A stretch of DNA of 64,000 nt from Caldilineaceae bacterium. Lineage in GTDB: Bacteria > Chloroflexota > Anaerolineae > Caldilineales > Caldilineaceae. Below the pieces are notes generated by a model that worked only from the letters and a program-made list of their open reading frames with translations, did no database searches and was not told the DNA's origin. Location: the NCBI GenBank assembly GCA_022824025.1, contig JAJEBF010000014.1, positions 124,001 through 188,000 of the forward strand. Direction: 5' to 3'. Below, piece after piece: positions 17,502-25,776 of the stretch; position 1 is the stretch's first letter; every line of letters starts with the position of its first letter. The translations under genes were made by a program, and so were the position numbers.

Positions 17502-18479
17502 TTAATTCTTCGACGAACTCACGACTTCATTAACCGGCGCCCGCGGGCGCTCCCCGCGCAAAACGCGGACCACCTCCTCCGCGCCCTGTACCCGCACATC
17601 GACTTTGGATTCCTCAGAATACCACCCCGCGTGTGGCGTCAGCAAGATGCGTTTCTCCGCCAGAAAGGGGTGGTCGGCCGCCACCGGCTCCTCTGCCAGC
17701 ACATCCAGCGCCGCGCCGGCAATCTGGCCGTCCCGAACCGCTGCCAGCAGCGCCTCCTCGTCAATCAACCCACCGCGCGCGGCATTCACCAGGAACGCCG
17801 TCGGCTTCATCATCCCCAGCGTCTCCGCATTGATCAGGTGGCGCGTCTCGTCCGTCAAAGGCGAATGCAGCGAAATAAAGTCTGACTCGCGCAACACCGT
17901 CTCCAGGTCTACCAATTGTACCCCCAACTTCGCCATCGCCGCCGCGTCCACATATGGATCGCAGGCCAGCACCTTCAGCCCAAGCCCCAGCCCTTTGGCC
18001 GCCGTCGCCTGACCAATCCTGCCGCAGCCAATGACACCCAGCTTCTGATCACCGAAACGGTGGAGCACGCCCCCGGCCTCGCTGTCCCAAATACCCCGCC
18101 GCGTTGCATCTAAAAGACCGGGCAATCCACGCGCCTGGGCCAGCGCCAACGCGATCGCGTGTGTAGATACCTCGTCAACTGAGTAATCCGGCGCATAGGT
18201 CACCCAAATGCCGCGCTCCGTGGCGGCCTCGATGTCGATCGCATCCAGCCCTGTACCCACGCGACAGATCAGCCGGCAGCGTTCCAGGCTCCTGATCAAG
18301 TCGGCCCCAACCGGCTGGATTGTCACCATCAGGGCATCGCATCGCCGCGCTGCCTCCCGGGCCTCCTCAGTATCCAGGCTGACGGCATGCTCTATCTCCA
18401 GACCGGCAGCGCTGAGAATCTTTCTCTCAATCTCAATGTCCCCGAAACCGGGGTACGCGATCACGACCTTTGGGTTCAT
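17502..18479 (-). CDS. D-2-hydroxyacid dehydrogenase (phosphoglycerate dehydrogenase/CtBP-like)
   Basis: A 325-residue NAD-dependent dehydrogenase acting on a D-2-hydroxy acid or its 2-keto form. The Rossmann domain is marked by LGVIGCGRIGQATAAKG near residue 145. The catalytic Arg lies in NAARGGLIDEEAL, Glu in DVLAEEP and His in LTPHAGWYS. First gene of the minus-strand block that continues through the SDR and E1-E2 genes. The stop is 14 bases before the SDR start. A link between keto-acid reduction and the downstream E1-E2 complex is plausible but inferred. Confidence 0.9.
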   Translation of the reverse strand: MNPKVVIAYPGFGDIEIERKILSAAGLEIEHAVSLDTEEAREAARRCDALMVTIQPVGADLIRSLERCRLICRVGTGLDAIDIEAATERGIWVTYAPDYSVDEVSTHAIALALAQARGLPGLLDATRRGIWDSEAGGVLHRFGDQKLGVIGCGRIGQATAAKGLGLGLKVLACDPYVDAAAMAKLGVQLVDLETVLRESDFISLHSPLTDETRHLINAETLGMMKPTAFLVNAARGGLIDEEALLAAVRDGQIAGAALDVLAEEPVAADHPFLAEKRILLTPHAGWYSEESKVDVRVQGAEEVVRVLRGERPRAPVNEVVSSSKN

Positions 18480-18962
18480 CGTTTCTTCTCTTAAGACTTT
18501 TCGTATGGGATGAAGGTGGGGGGATTACTAAAGTGAATGACCTGTCAGCGGCGCACTCACCGAGTAGCACGCGGCAAGCGCCCGTGCAAAGGAGCTTCAA
18601 CTCGTTCTGAAAAAGGACTTCGTAGTGGCAGCCAAAGGTTCAAACCGTGCCCCACCACGCAATGAGAGATGCGTCTACCTTCGGGGCCGGCATGTCGACC
18701 AATCTCGGAAGCAACAATTGCTCATTCGAGAACCACTCTTGAATCAGAACGAAAAAAGGTCGTGTGCCCGAAGATTTGCCTTCCGTTTCTCCACGGACCA
18801 ATCAACATCTCAATGGCGAATTATTGTGTAAAACTGCGCATAATGCAAACACTGCCCAGCCGTCTATAGCAGCCCGCCTCTTCCCCCGGGCGGCCTCAAG
18901 CATCGAATCTACTTCCCGTGCATTGAGTGGCGGTATAAACCTTGCCAGCGCCGTAAAGCGCG
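18480..18962. other. Intergenic region between two minus-strand genes
   Basis: About 480 bases. Short open frames exist on the plus strand (for example 18625-18831) but show no family resemblance or ribosome-binding site. It should contain the promoter for the 18479 gene; I see only weak candidates on the minus strand. A GGTTCAAACC sequence at 18638-18647 resembles a tRNA T-loop but lacks matching stems. Confidence 0.5.
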
Positions 18963-20219
18963 CTAACCCGTCGATACGTCCTTCAGACTCGATGCATCGC
19001 TGATCTCAATGTGGACATCGGCTCTCGCCAGCACCTCCGGCCGCAACGCCGCGCCCAAACCGGGCCTGTCGGGAAACTCCAGATGCCCGTCCCGGATCAC
19101 CAGCGCCTCCGTCATCACATCGTTGTACCAGCCCTCCGTGTATGCTCGCACCGTCTCCATGATCATCGCATTCGGCGCATGAGCGGCCAGATGCGCGGCC
19201 GACCATAGCGCCACCGGGCCTATCGTGTCGTGCGTGGTGAAGGGAAGGTAATAGGTATCCGCCAGCGCCGCGATCTTTCTTGTCTCCGTCAGGCCGCCGG
19301 TCCAGGCCATGTCAGGCATCACGATGTGCGCCGCGTTTTTCTCAACCACCTGCCGGAAACCAAACCGTGTGAAAAGCCTCTCGCTCACGCACAAGGGAAC
19401 CTTTGTCGCCGCCGCCAGGCGCGCATAGGAATCAACGTTGTCAGGAGGTATGATCTCCTCCAACCACATAATGTCGTACGGTTCCAGCGCGCGGCCAATG
19501 TCGATCGCAATTGGCAGATTCCAACGCGCATGGCCCTCAATTGCGATCCGCATCTTGTCGCCAACGGCCGCCCGAATCTGCTGAACCGGTTCCAACCCGC
19601 GTTTGAGATCTTCCGGGTCCAGGTAGTGACCAACAGGCCCCACCGCGCCGACCCCCGCGCGCTGCCCAACCGGCCCCCCCAAAGAGACGCCGAACTGGTC
19701 CCACGGCCAGATCTTCATGGCCCGAATGCCCGAAGCCAGCAGCTCCTGCGCCAGTTCCCCTGCCCGCCCTTCCATCCACGCGTGGTAATCCATGTGAGGC
19801 CCATGGCTGACACACGTGTTGTAGATAGGAATCCGATCACGGTTGCGCCCGCCGAGCAAATTGTATATGGGCTGGCCCGTGTACTGACCCAGCAGATCCC
19901 ACAGAGCCACATCGACTGTGGAAATGGCGCGCGTCTCCGCGCCGGCAAAGCCAAAGAAATTCACTGTCGCAAACATGTTGTTCCAGTGATTCTCTATGTC
20001 GAAGACCGAGCGCCCCACCAGCAGGTTGGCAAATACATCATGGATCACCGCGGCAACCGCCCGCGGCACATAATACGTCTCCCCCAATCCAATCAGCCCC
20101 TCATCGGTGTGGATGCGCAGCCACAACGTATTGAACTGCTCCTCAAACCAGATCGTCTCCAGCTTCTGGATTTTCAACTCTGCCTCCTCCTCTCTCTTCA
20201 CGGCTTTCTGGGCGGTCAA
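18963..20219 (-). CDS. Enolase-superfamily (mandelate racemase/galactonate dehydratase-like) enzyme
   Basis: A 418-residue enolase-superfamily protein. The capping domain has HTDEGLIGLGETYY, and the barrel starts with STVDVALWDLLGQYTGQPIY. Putative metal ligands are Glu in IAIEGHARW, Glu in WLEEIIPP and Glu in VSERLFTRFG. The catalytic base region is TTHDTIGPVALWSAAH. The first ligand is Glu where many relatives have Asp, and the KxK region reads KIWPWD. Compared with typical ~385-residue members it has an extra ~20-residue Gly-rich loop near residue 175. Probably an acid-sugar dehydratase. Start at 20219 is tentative; the first ~15 residues are polar and of low complexity. Confidence 0.82.
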   Translation of the reverse strand: MTAQKAVKREEEAELKIQKLETIWFEEQFNTLWLRIHTDEGLIGLGETYYVPRAVAAVIHDVFANLLVGRSVFDIENHWNNMFATVNFFGFAGAETRAISTVDVALWDLLGQYTGQPIYNLLGGRNRDRIPIYNTCVSHGPHMDYHAWMEGRAGELAQELLASGIRAMKIWPWDQFGVSLGGPVGQRAGVGAVGPVGHYLDPEDLKRGLEPVQQIRAAVGDKMRIAIEGHARWNLPIAIDIGRALEPYDIMWLEEIIPPDNVDSYARLAAATKVPLCVSERLFTRFGFRQVVEKNAAHIVMPDMAWTGGLTETRKIAALADTYYLPFTTHDTIGPVALWSAAHLAAHAPNAMIMETVRAYTEGWYNDVMTEALVIRDGHLEFPDRPGLGAALRPEVLARADVHIEISDASSLKDVSTG

Positions 20220-20319
20220 CCGCTAGCGGCTTCCCTTGTGCGGGGGGACACCCCCCTCAACGCCCCCCGCGGGTCACGCCCCGCACCGAATGTGAGGCCA
20301 GTGCGAAGGTGGCGTCCCG
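20220..20319. repeat. Dispersed palindromic repeat, copy A
   Basis: A ~100-base element with a near match at 47722-47824. It starts with a CCGCTAGCGG palindrome (20220-20229), then a conserved 53-base core (20232-20284) that begins TCCCTTGTGCGGGGGGA and ends GGGTCACGCCCCGC. GTGCGGGG and CCCCGCAC can form an 8 bp stem. Similarity continues weakly to GGTGGCGTCCCG. It abuts the start codon of the minus-strand gene at 20219. No open frame is conserved between the copies over its full length. Confidence 0.75.
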
Positions 20320-20650
20320 GTCCAAATCACCAGAAACCGACTTCCGGTGACGCCTCGTATCTCTTCTGCTCACTCCCACCCTAAGGCGCCAGGAAACGTC
20401 AGCCACCGCTGCCGCAGATTCCACCCCCTGCGCTTCTCACCCCAAGTATGGACTGCAATGGTGACTTCCTGTGCGATTGACAGGTCAAAACCGGAGAAAG
20501 TATACTCGTGATAGGCGAAATCTTAGCATAGCCCCGGACTGCCCGCAACCGGTTTCGGGGCGGCAAACAAGCCCGAAGACGCCTCTCCATTTGCAGCCGC
20601 AGCAGGCTGCGGAATAGCGTTCCGGGCAGAAGAAAACTAAGGGCCAACCA
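20320..20650. other. Intergenic region upstream of hydroxyacid dehydrogenase
   Basis: About 330 bases between divergent genes. It contains the plus-strand promoter at 20477-20506 and a leader of about 140 bases with a GCAGCC..GGCTGC hairpin near 20596-20611. No gene seen. Confidence 0.6.
20477..20506 (+). promoter_or_regulatory. Near-consensus sigma-70 promoter
   Basis: TTGACA (20477-20482), 18-base spacer, TATACT (20501-20506). Predicted start near 20513, about 140 bases before the ATG at 20651. One of the best promoter matches in the window. Confidence 0.75.
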
Positions 20651-21706
20651 ATGTCCGAATGGAGCCACCTTCAGGATTTTCGCGTCGTGCGCCTCAACGC
20701 CGCGCTATCGCCAATGTCCCAGTTTGAAAGGGATCTCTTCCGCGAACACCGCCTCCACCCCCTGGAGGCCGAGGCAAACAGCCCCGCCACCATCGTTCCC
20801 CGCGTCGCCGACTGCGATGCCATCTTTGTCGTCTCCACCGCGCTCCCCGAAAGCGTGATCGAGAGCCTCAGCCGCTGTCGCGTGATTTCACGACTCGGTA
20901 CCGGCACCGACAAAATCGATGTTGCCGCCGCGACCCGCAAAGGGATTCTTGTCACCAATGTCCCTACTTTTTGCGTCGAAGAGCAGGCCGACCACACGAT
21001 GGCACTGCTCCTGGCTCTGCTTCGCAAGCTGCCGCAAATGTCCCAGGCTATGACACAAGGCGCCTGGAATACGGCTCGGCGCCAAGCTTCTGCCAATCAG
21101 CGCCTCGACGGCTCAGTCCTCGGCCTGATCGGCTTCGGTAACTCTGCACGCGCCGTCGCGAAAAGGGCCCGGGGATTCGGCATCCGCGTCATCGCCACCC
21201 GCCGCAACATGGAGGCGCCCACAGACCTCGCTGACAAGCTCGGTGTCGAAATGATGGCCCTCGAAGATCTCCTTCAAAAGGCCGACTACGTCTCCCTTCA
21301 CCTTCCCCTGACCGATCACACCTACCATCTCCTCGACAGAACCATGCTGCGCAAAATGAAGCCCGGCGCCTACCTGATCAACACATCGCGCGGCGCCATC
21401 GTCGATGAAGAGGCGCTCGTGGAGATCCTGCGCGAGGAAAGACTGGCGGGTGCGGGGATCGACACCTTCGAGGGCATCGATGTCTTTGTCGAAGAGGAGA
21501 AACCGCCCGACCACCCCCTGCTGTCGCTCGACAATGTCATCCTCACCCCCCATGTCGGCGCCATCTCACTGCAGGCCATGCAGGACGTTTCTACCGGGGG
21601 CATCGCCAACGCCGCAGCCGTGCTGAGCGGATTCTGGCCCTCCCCTGACAACCTTGTCAACCCGGAAGTCGTGCCCAGGTTTCCTCTCGCCGAACCCAAT
21701 GCCTGA
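20651..21706 (+). CDS. D-2-hydroxyacid dehydrogenase family protein (CtBP-like)
   Basis: A 351-residue NAD-dependent 2-hydroxyacid dehydrogenase. Rossmann motif LGLIGFGNSARAVAKRA near residue 157, catalytic Arg in NTSRGAIVDEEAL, Glu in the FEGIDVFVEEEKPPD segment and His in LTPHVGAISLQAM. Distinct from the paralogue at 17502: the middle GxGxxG reads GFGNSA. Preceded by a strong promoter at 20477-20506 and an AAGGG box before the ATG. A single-gene transcription unit facing away from the catabolic block. Substrate unknown. Confidence 0.88.
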   Translation: MSEWSHLQDFRVVRLNAALSPMSQFERDLFREHRLHPLEAEANSPATIVPRVADCDAIFVVSTALPESVIESLSRCRVISRLGTGTDKIDVAAATRKGILVTNVPTFCVEEQADHTMALLLALLRKLPQMSQAMTQGAWNTARRQASANQRLDGSVLGLIGFGNSARAVAKRARGFGIRVIATRRNMEAPTDLADKLGVEMMALEDLLQKADYVSLHLPLTDHTYHLLDRTMLRKMKPGAYLINTSRGAIVDEEALVEILREERLAGAGIDTFEGIDVFVEEEKPPDHPLLSLDNVILTPHVGAISLQAMQDVSTGGIANAAAVLSGFWPSPDNLVNPEVVPRFPLAEPNA

Positions 21707-21869
21707 TCCAACCGGCTAACATCCCAGCCTGAAGCGCCAGCGAGGGATTTCAACACGACTTCGGTCTCCCGCCCCGCTCCTCTATGGCCCCGCGCAACCA
21801 TAACGGTCTTTCGCGCGCCACGACCTGCCCGGCTTCTGACAGCCAAATGGTAAACGAACCAAAAAAGAT

Positions 21870-21899
21870 TTGCACTGGCTAACGTATCTGTTGTATTGT
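21870..21899 (+). promoter_or_regulatory. Candidate promoter for the ferredoxin gene
   Basis: TTGCAC (21870-21875), 18-base spacer, TATTGT (21894-21899), 85 bases upstream of the ferredoxin ATG. Moderate match. Confidence 0.45.
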
Positions 21900-21983
21900 G
21901 GCTTTGGACCGTAGGCAACAGCGAAGTTAGATGTTAGCGGTTTACGTCCAAGTTTTTCTTTTTCTGACAGAGGAGTCAACCCA

Positions 21984-22259
21984 ATGACCCATGTGATCTT
22001 CGACCTTTGCATTCGGGACGGCGCCTGCGTGGAAGTTTGCCCCGTGGAATGCATTATCCCAGGCATGCCGGAAGACGAGTGGCCCTGGTACTATATCGAT
22101 CCCGAAACTTGCATCGACTGCGGCGCTTGCGTACCCGAATGTCCGACAGACGCCATTCTCGCCGAAGAAGATCTGCCGGAAGAGTACGCCTACACAACCG
22201 AACTGAATGCCATGTACTTCGAGGAAGGTCCCGGTTACGAAGCCCTCGACATGGTTTGA
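21984..22259 (+). CDS. Ferredoxin with two iron-sulfur cluster motifs (7Fe-type pattern)
   Basis: A 91-residue acidic electron carrier. The first motif has Cys9, Cys15, Cys19 (followed by Pro) and Cys23. The second, CIDCGACVPECP, holds Cys43, 46, 49 and 53 and is a canonical [4Fe-4S] motif. At the second cysteine position of the first motif an Asp/Gly replaces Cys, as in Azotobacter-type 7Fe ferredoxins, so that site may hold a [3Fe-4S] cluster. The C-terminal ~30 residues (EEDLPEEYAYTTEL) are acidic. GAGGAG lies upstream of the ATG, and a strong terminator follows at 22389. Probably monocistronic; partners unknown. Confidence 0.92.
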   Translation: MTHVIFDLCIRDGACVEVCPVECIIPGMPEDEWPWYYIDPETCIDCGACVPECPTDAILAEEDLPEEYAYTTELNAMYFEEGPGYEALDMV

Positions 22260-22388
22260 CAGAGCTTGACTTCTTCGCGCGGGTCCGCTCTGTTCTTGTC
22301 GGCGATCGCTGAAGACGCGACGTTTTCGCCCACACCTTTCGCGGCAAAACGTCCCGCTTCAATGCCGGTTCGTTCGAAATGAAACATC

Positions 22389-22413
22389 GCCCCTGCCCTC
22401 GCAGGGGCTTTTC
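22389..22413 (+). terminator. Rho-independent terminator
   Basis: GCCCCTGC (22389-22396), loop CCTC, GCAGGGGC (22401-22408), then TTTTCT. It closes the ferredoxin transcript before the PIG-L gene. Confidence 0.85.
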
Positions 22414-22475
22414 TGTCCGCCCGCTTTCCCGCTGAATCTTCAGTTGACTCTTCCGATGTATCAGGAGGTATACCC

Positions 22476-23267
22476 ATGACCGATACCCGCGACCGCAAGC
22501 CACCGGACTGGTCGGAGGTCGAACGCGCCCTCATTATCATGGCCCACCCCGATGACCCCGACTTCTCCTGCGCCGGTTCCGCAATCCAGATGGCGCGCCA
22601 GGGCATCGAGGTCACCTACATGATCTTGACCAACGGTGACAAAGGCAACCACAACCCTCTCGTCACCCGCCACCAGCTCATCCTCATGCGTAAAGAGGAA
22701 CAGCGCAAAGCGGCCGCCCTCTGCGGTGTCAAACATGTCCTGTTTATGGATGAGGAGGACGGATTTCTGCGCCCCACTCCCGAAATCCGCAAACGCGTCT
22801 GTCGCGAAATCCGCCGTATTCGGCCCCAGCTGATCATCTGCAACAGCCCCGATCGCTATGTCTCCGGCCGCGGGTACATCAACCATCCCGACCATCGCAA
22901 CGCCGGCCTCATCGCCCTCGAAGCCATCTTTCCCGCCGCTGACAACCCCATGTTCTATCCCGACCTGACCAACGAAGGCTACCCGCCCCACAATATCAGC
23001 CAGCTCTACATAAGCCACGGTGACCAGACCGATGTTGAAGTGGACATTACAGATGACCTTGAACTGAAGATCAAGGCGATCCTCTGCCATGAAAGCCAGT
23101 TCGACGACCTCAAAGCCACCGAAAAGCGAATGCGGGAGTGGGGCGGCGAGGAACAGGAAGACGGTACCAAGCGCCACTTCGAGCGCTTCCAGCAACTGGA
23201 TTTCCGCAGTCGACCGCGGCGAGGACCCAAAGCGGACGACAAAAACGCCCAAAAATCGGATTCCTGA
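22476..23267 (+). CDS. PIG-L family (LmbE-like) zinc-dependent N-deacetylase
   Basis: A 263-residue deacetylase of the family that removes acetyl groups from N-acetylglucosamine-type conjugates (MshB, BshB, LmbE). The zinc motif is [14 protein letters not shown] near residue 18, and a later [17 protein letters not shown] supplies the second metal His. In the first motif the usual E after HPDD-x is D (HPDDPD). A strong GGAGGT box precedes the ATG. The C-terminal ~35 residues are basic and lysine-rich. Whether it serves thiol biosynthesis or detoxification cannot be told from context. Confidence 0.88.
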   Translation: MTDTRDRKPPDWSEVERALIIMAHPDDPDFSCAGSAIQMARQGIEVTYMILTNGDKGNHNPLVTRHQLILMRKEEQRKAAALCGVKHVLFMDEEDGFLRPTPEIRKRVCREIRRIRPQLIICNSPDRYVSGRGYINHPDHRNAGLIALEAIFPAADNPMFYPDLTNEGYPPHNISQLYISHGDQTDVEVDITDDLELKIKAILCHESQFDDLKATEKRMREWGGEEQEDGTKRHFERFQQLDFRSRPRRGPKADDKNAQKSDS

Positions 23268-23275
23268 AACAAAAA

Positions 23276-23305
23276 GAGTGGAGGGGAACCCCCTCCACTC
23301 CCTTA
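23276..23305 (-). terminator. Terminator for the sugar ABC operon (possibly bidirectional)
   Basis: GAGTGGAGGGG (23276-23286) and CCCCTCCACTC (23290-23300) form an 11 bp stem with a 3-base loop. Read on the minus strand it is followed by TTTTTGTTTC, and so ends the ABC transcript after 23354. On the plus strand it lies 9 bases past the PIG-L stop. Confidence 0.85.
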
Positions 23306-23353
23306 ACTGCCGTTGTTCTGTCAATCGGATGACGGCGCATCCGACACAAGCTA

Positions 23354-24769
23354 CTACTCTACCTCACCCATCAACTCTTCCTGCAACTCATTCGCGGTCT
23401 CCGTCAACGCGTCAAGCGTCGCCTGAATGTCCGCGCCCTGCATGATCTCGTTGAAGGCAGTCTCTGCAGCGTCCCGGACAGCCTGGTAGGAGATCAACTG
23501 CGGCTCATACGCGCCATAACCCAACAGGGCCAGCGCCTCGCCGTACTGAGGATTCTCGTCTACGTATCCGCTCAGGTGCGCTTCGGTTCCCGCACGCGTC
23601 GGGAAGTAGTTGCTGGCCTCCACCCACCGCGCCTGCACCGCCGGAGACGTGAACCACTTGATGAACAACCAGGCCGCCAACTCCTGTTCCGGCGCCCCCG
23701 CTGTGATCATCACATCCGCGCCGTAGATATTCTGCACCGGATTCTCTGTCGTGTGCGGAATCGCCGTGACGCCCCATACATCCATGTCGCGTCCCTGCTC
23801 CTCCGCAATCGTCACCATATCATTTGCGTAGAACGGCAGACCAGAACTGGACCCTGTCGTAAAGACCGCACGCCGCGCCGCGAATTCAGGATTCGGGTAC
23901 CCTTCGGTGAAGAAATAGGCGCAGCCGTTGTCCAGCATGCGCTTCAGCATCGTCAAGCTGTCGATCGTGGCCTGACTGTTGTAGACATAGCCCGTGTTGT
24001 CTTCGTTCAACACGTTTCCGCCGCGAGCGAATGTCCACGATGCCGTCGCGGAAGCGTCATCTCGCAAAATGTAGCCGCCCGTGCCGTCGCCGTTTGCCTC
24101 CGCGGCAGCGCACGACATCGCCTCAAACTCTTCCGGTGTCGTCGGCGGCCCGTCGAATCCCAACTCCTCCAGCCATGTCAGATTGTAGTAGAGCACCTCC
24201 ATCGACCGGTTGGGCGGGAAGCCAAGTCGCTGGCCGTCAAAGACCGGATGGACGCCCTGCTCGACGAAACTGGCGAAGTAGTCAGCCTTCTCGTCAGCGG
24301 ACAGACCCCACGTCGGATCGTCGATGAATGTGTCGAAGTCCGCCAGGACGCCGTTCAACTGGTAGAACGCCTGATCATTCTGGTAGCCTACCAGCAGACT
24401 GGCAGGCTGCTCACCCGATGCCGTGCTGGCGTTCACCTTGTCCCGAATGTCGTTGTAACCGCCCTGATTCTGGGCGTCAAGGACGATGCCGCACTCATTG
24501 TTGGCGTTGAAATCCTCAACAATGACCGCCAGCTTCTCCTCGCGGGAACCGCTGTGCTGGTGCCACCAGACGATGGTCTGACCGCGCGGGTCAATGCCCG
24601 CCAGGGGGCCGTCGGCCGCCGGCGCGCAGGGTCCCGTATCCATCGCCTCTTCCGCAGCTGCCTCCTCCTCCATCGCTGCCGGCGCTTGAGCCGCCGGCGC
24701 CGGGCACGCGGCGAGTACAAGGGCGGCGACCAGCAGCGTTGCCAACATCCACATGCGTTTTGTATTCAT
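23354..24769 (-). CDS. ABC transporter extracellular sugar-binding lipoprotein
   Basis: A 471-residue family 1 solute-binding protein. The signal peptide [20 protein letters not shown] ends in the lipobox LVLAAC, predicting lipid-anchored Cys21. An Ala/Glu-rich linker follows (about 22-45). The mature domain has IVWWHQHSG, a conserved [10 protein letters not shown] hinge region, and [18 protein letters not shown] near the C-terminus, typical of carbohydrate-binding family 1. AGGAGACC precedes the ATG. It is the 3'-most gene of the minus-strand importer, after the two permeases. Confidence 0.93.
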   Translation of the reverse strand: MNTKRMWMLATLLVAALVLAACPAPAAQAPAAMEEEAAAEEAMDTGPCAPAADGPLAGIDPRGQTIVWWHQHSGSREEKLAVIVEDFNANNECGIVLDAQNQGGYNDIRDKVNASTASGEQPASLLVGYQNDQAFYQLNGVLADFDTFIDDPTWGLSADEKADYFASFVEQGVHPVFDGQRLGFPPNRSMEVLYYNLTWLEELGFDGPPTTPEEFEAMSCAAAEANGDGTGGYILRDDASATASWTFARGGNVLNEDNTGYVYNSQATIDSLTMLKRMLDNGCAYFFTEGYPNPEFAARRAVFTTGSSSGLPFYANDMVTIAEEQGRDMDVWGVTAIPHTTENPVQNIYGADVMITAGAPEQELAAWLFIKWFTSPAVQARWVEASNYFPTRAGTEAHLSGYVDENPQYGEALALLGYGAYEPQLISYQAVRDAAETAFNEIMQGADIQATLDALTETANELQEELMGEVE

Positions 24770-24882
24770 TGGGCTTGGTCTCCTGTTTGGGTTGAATCCT
24801 GAAACGTAAAATCCGATTTAGAAAGTCGCTGCCCATCCCTCTTGGACGCGAGTTTTCCTACACTCAGTCTGAACCGCCTACA

Positions 24883-25776
24883 CTACCCCTTCAAGCCAGT
24901 GGTGGCGATTCCCTCGATAAAGTGGCGCTGCGTAAAGAAATAGAGAACCACGATTGGAAGCATCGTGATTATCGCGCCCGCCATCTGCAAATGCAGCAGC
25001 GCGCCTGCCTCGTCCAAAAACGAAAGCAATCCGTACGAAATCGGCCGCCAGTCCGGGGTCGTCGTTACCAGTATCGGCCACGCCAACGCGTTCCAGGCGC
25101 CAACAAATCCGAATAGGACCAAGGTCATCACCGCCGCGCTCGAAAGCGGCAGTACCACTCGAATCAAATAGCGCAAATGGCCCGACCCGTCGATTTGCGC
25201 TGAATCCCACAACTCGCGCGGGATCTGCTGAAAAAACTGGCGCAGCAAAAAGATTCCGAACGCGCTCGCCATAAAGGGAATCGTCAGCGACGGCCAGTTG
25301 TTCAACCACGGGACGGGGCTGATTCGCCCCAACCAGGAAACCGTAATAAAGTTCGGCACCCAGGTGATCGCCTCCGGCAGCATCAGCGTCGAAAGCAGCA
25401 ACGTGAACAGAAAACTCTTGCCGGGGAACTCCATCTGCGCGAAAGCGTAGGCCGCCAGCGCGCAAAACACAAGCGCTCCGCCAACCGAAATCAGTGTGAT
25501 CTTAACGCTGTTCATGAAATAGAGCGAAAACTGGGCGTCATGCCAGGCCTCGACATAATTGCTCCACTGCGGCGTCGTCGGCAACGCCCGGCCGCCCGTC
25601 GCCTCCGTCAGGTTCATCAATGAAACACTGACCGTATAAAGAAAGGGCAGAACCGAAACCACCGCCCCAAAAATCAGGACCGCGTAAATCAGCAGCTTGT
25701 TGAGCGCGGCGCGACGCGTTGCCAGATCGACCAGCCGGGCGCCGACCGGCCTTCCTGCCATGGCATCACTAACCAT
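24883..25776 (-). CDS. Carbohydrate ABC transporter permease, MalG type
   Basis: A 297-residue inner-membrane permease with six predicted TM segments. The cytoplasmic EAA loop that contacts the ATPase is [20 protein letters not shown] near residue 200, and the end is GIATTGLKG, typical of MalG. Its ATG overlaps the stop of the MalF-type gene by 8 bases, indicating translational coupling. It precedes the binding-protein gene by 113 bases. No ATPase gene is nearby, so a shared MsmX/UgpC-type ATPase is likely used. Imported sugar unknown. Confidence 0.93.
   Translation of the reverse strand: MVSDAMAGRPVGARLVDLATRRAALNKLLIYAVLIFGAVVSVLPFLYTVSVSLMNLTEATGGRALPTTPQWSNYVEAWHDAQFSLYFMNSVKITLISVGGALVFCALAAYAFAQMEFPGKSFLFTLLLSTLMLPEAITWVPNFITVSWLGRISPVPWLNNWPSLTIPFMASAFGIFLLRQFFQQIPRELWDSAQIDGSGHLRYLIRVVLPLSSAAVMTLVLFGFVGAWNALAWPILVTTTPDWRPISYGLLSFLDEAGALLHLQMAGAIITMLPIVVLYFFTQRHFIEGIATTGLKG

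Noticed and set aside
18625-18700. tRNA-like T-loop (GGTTCAAACC) followed by CCCCACCA
   Set aside because: The 5 bp T-stem and the acceptor and anticodon stems cannot be formed.
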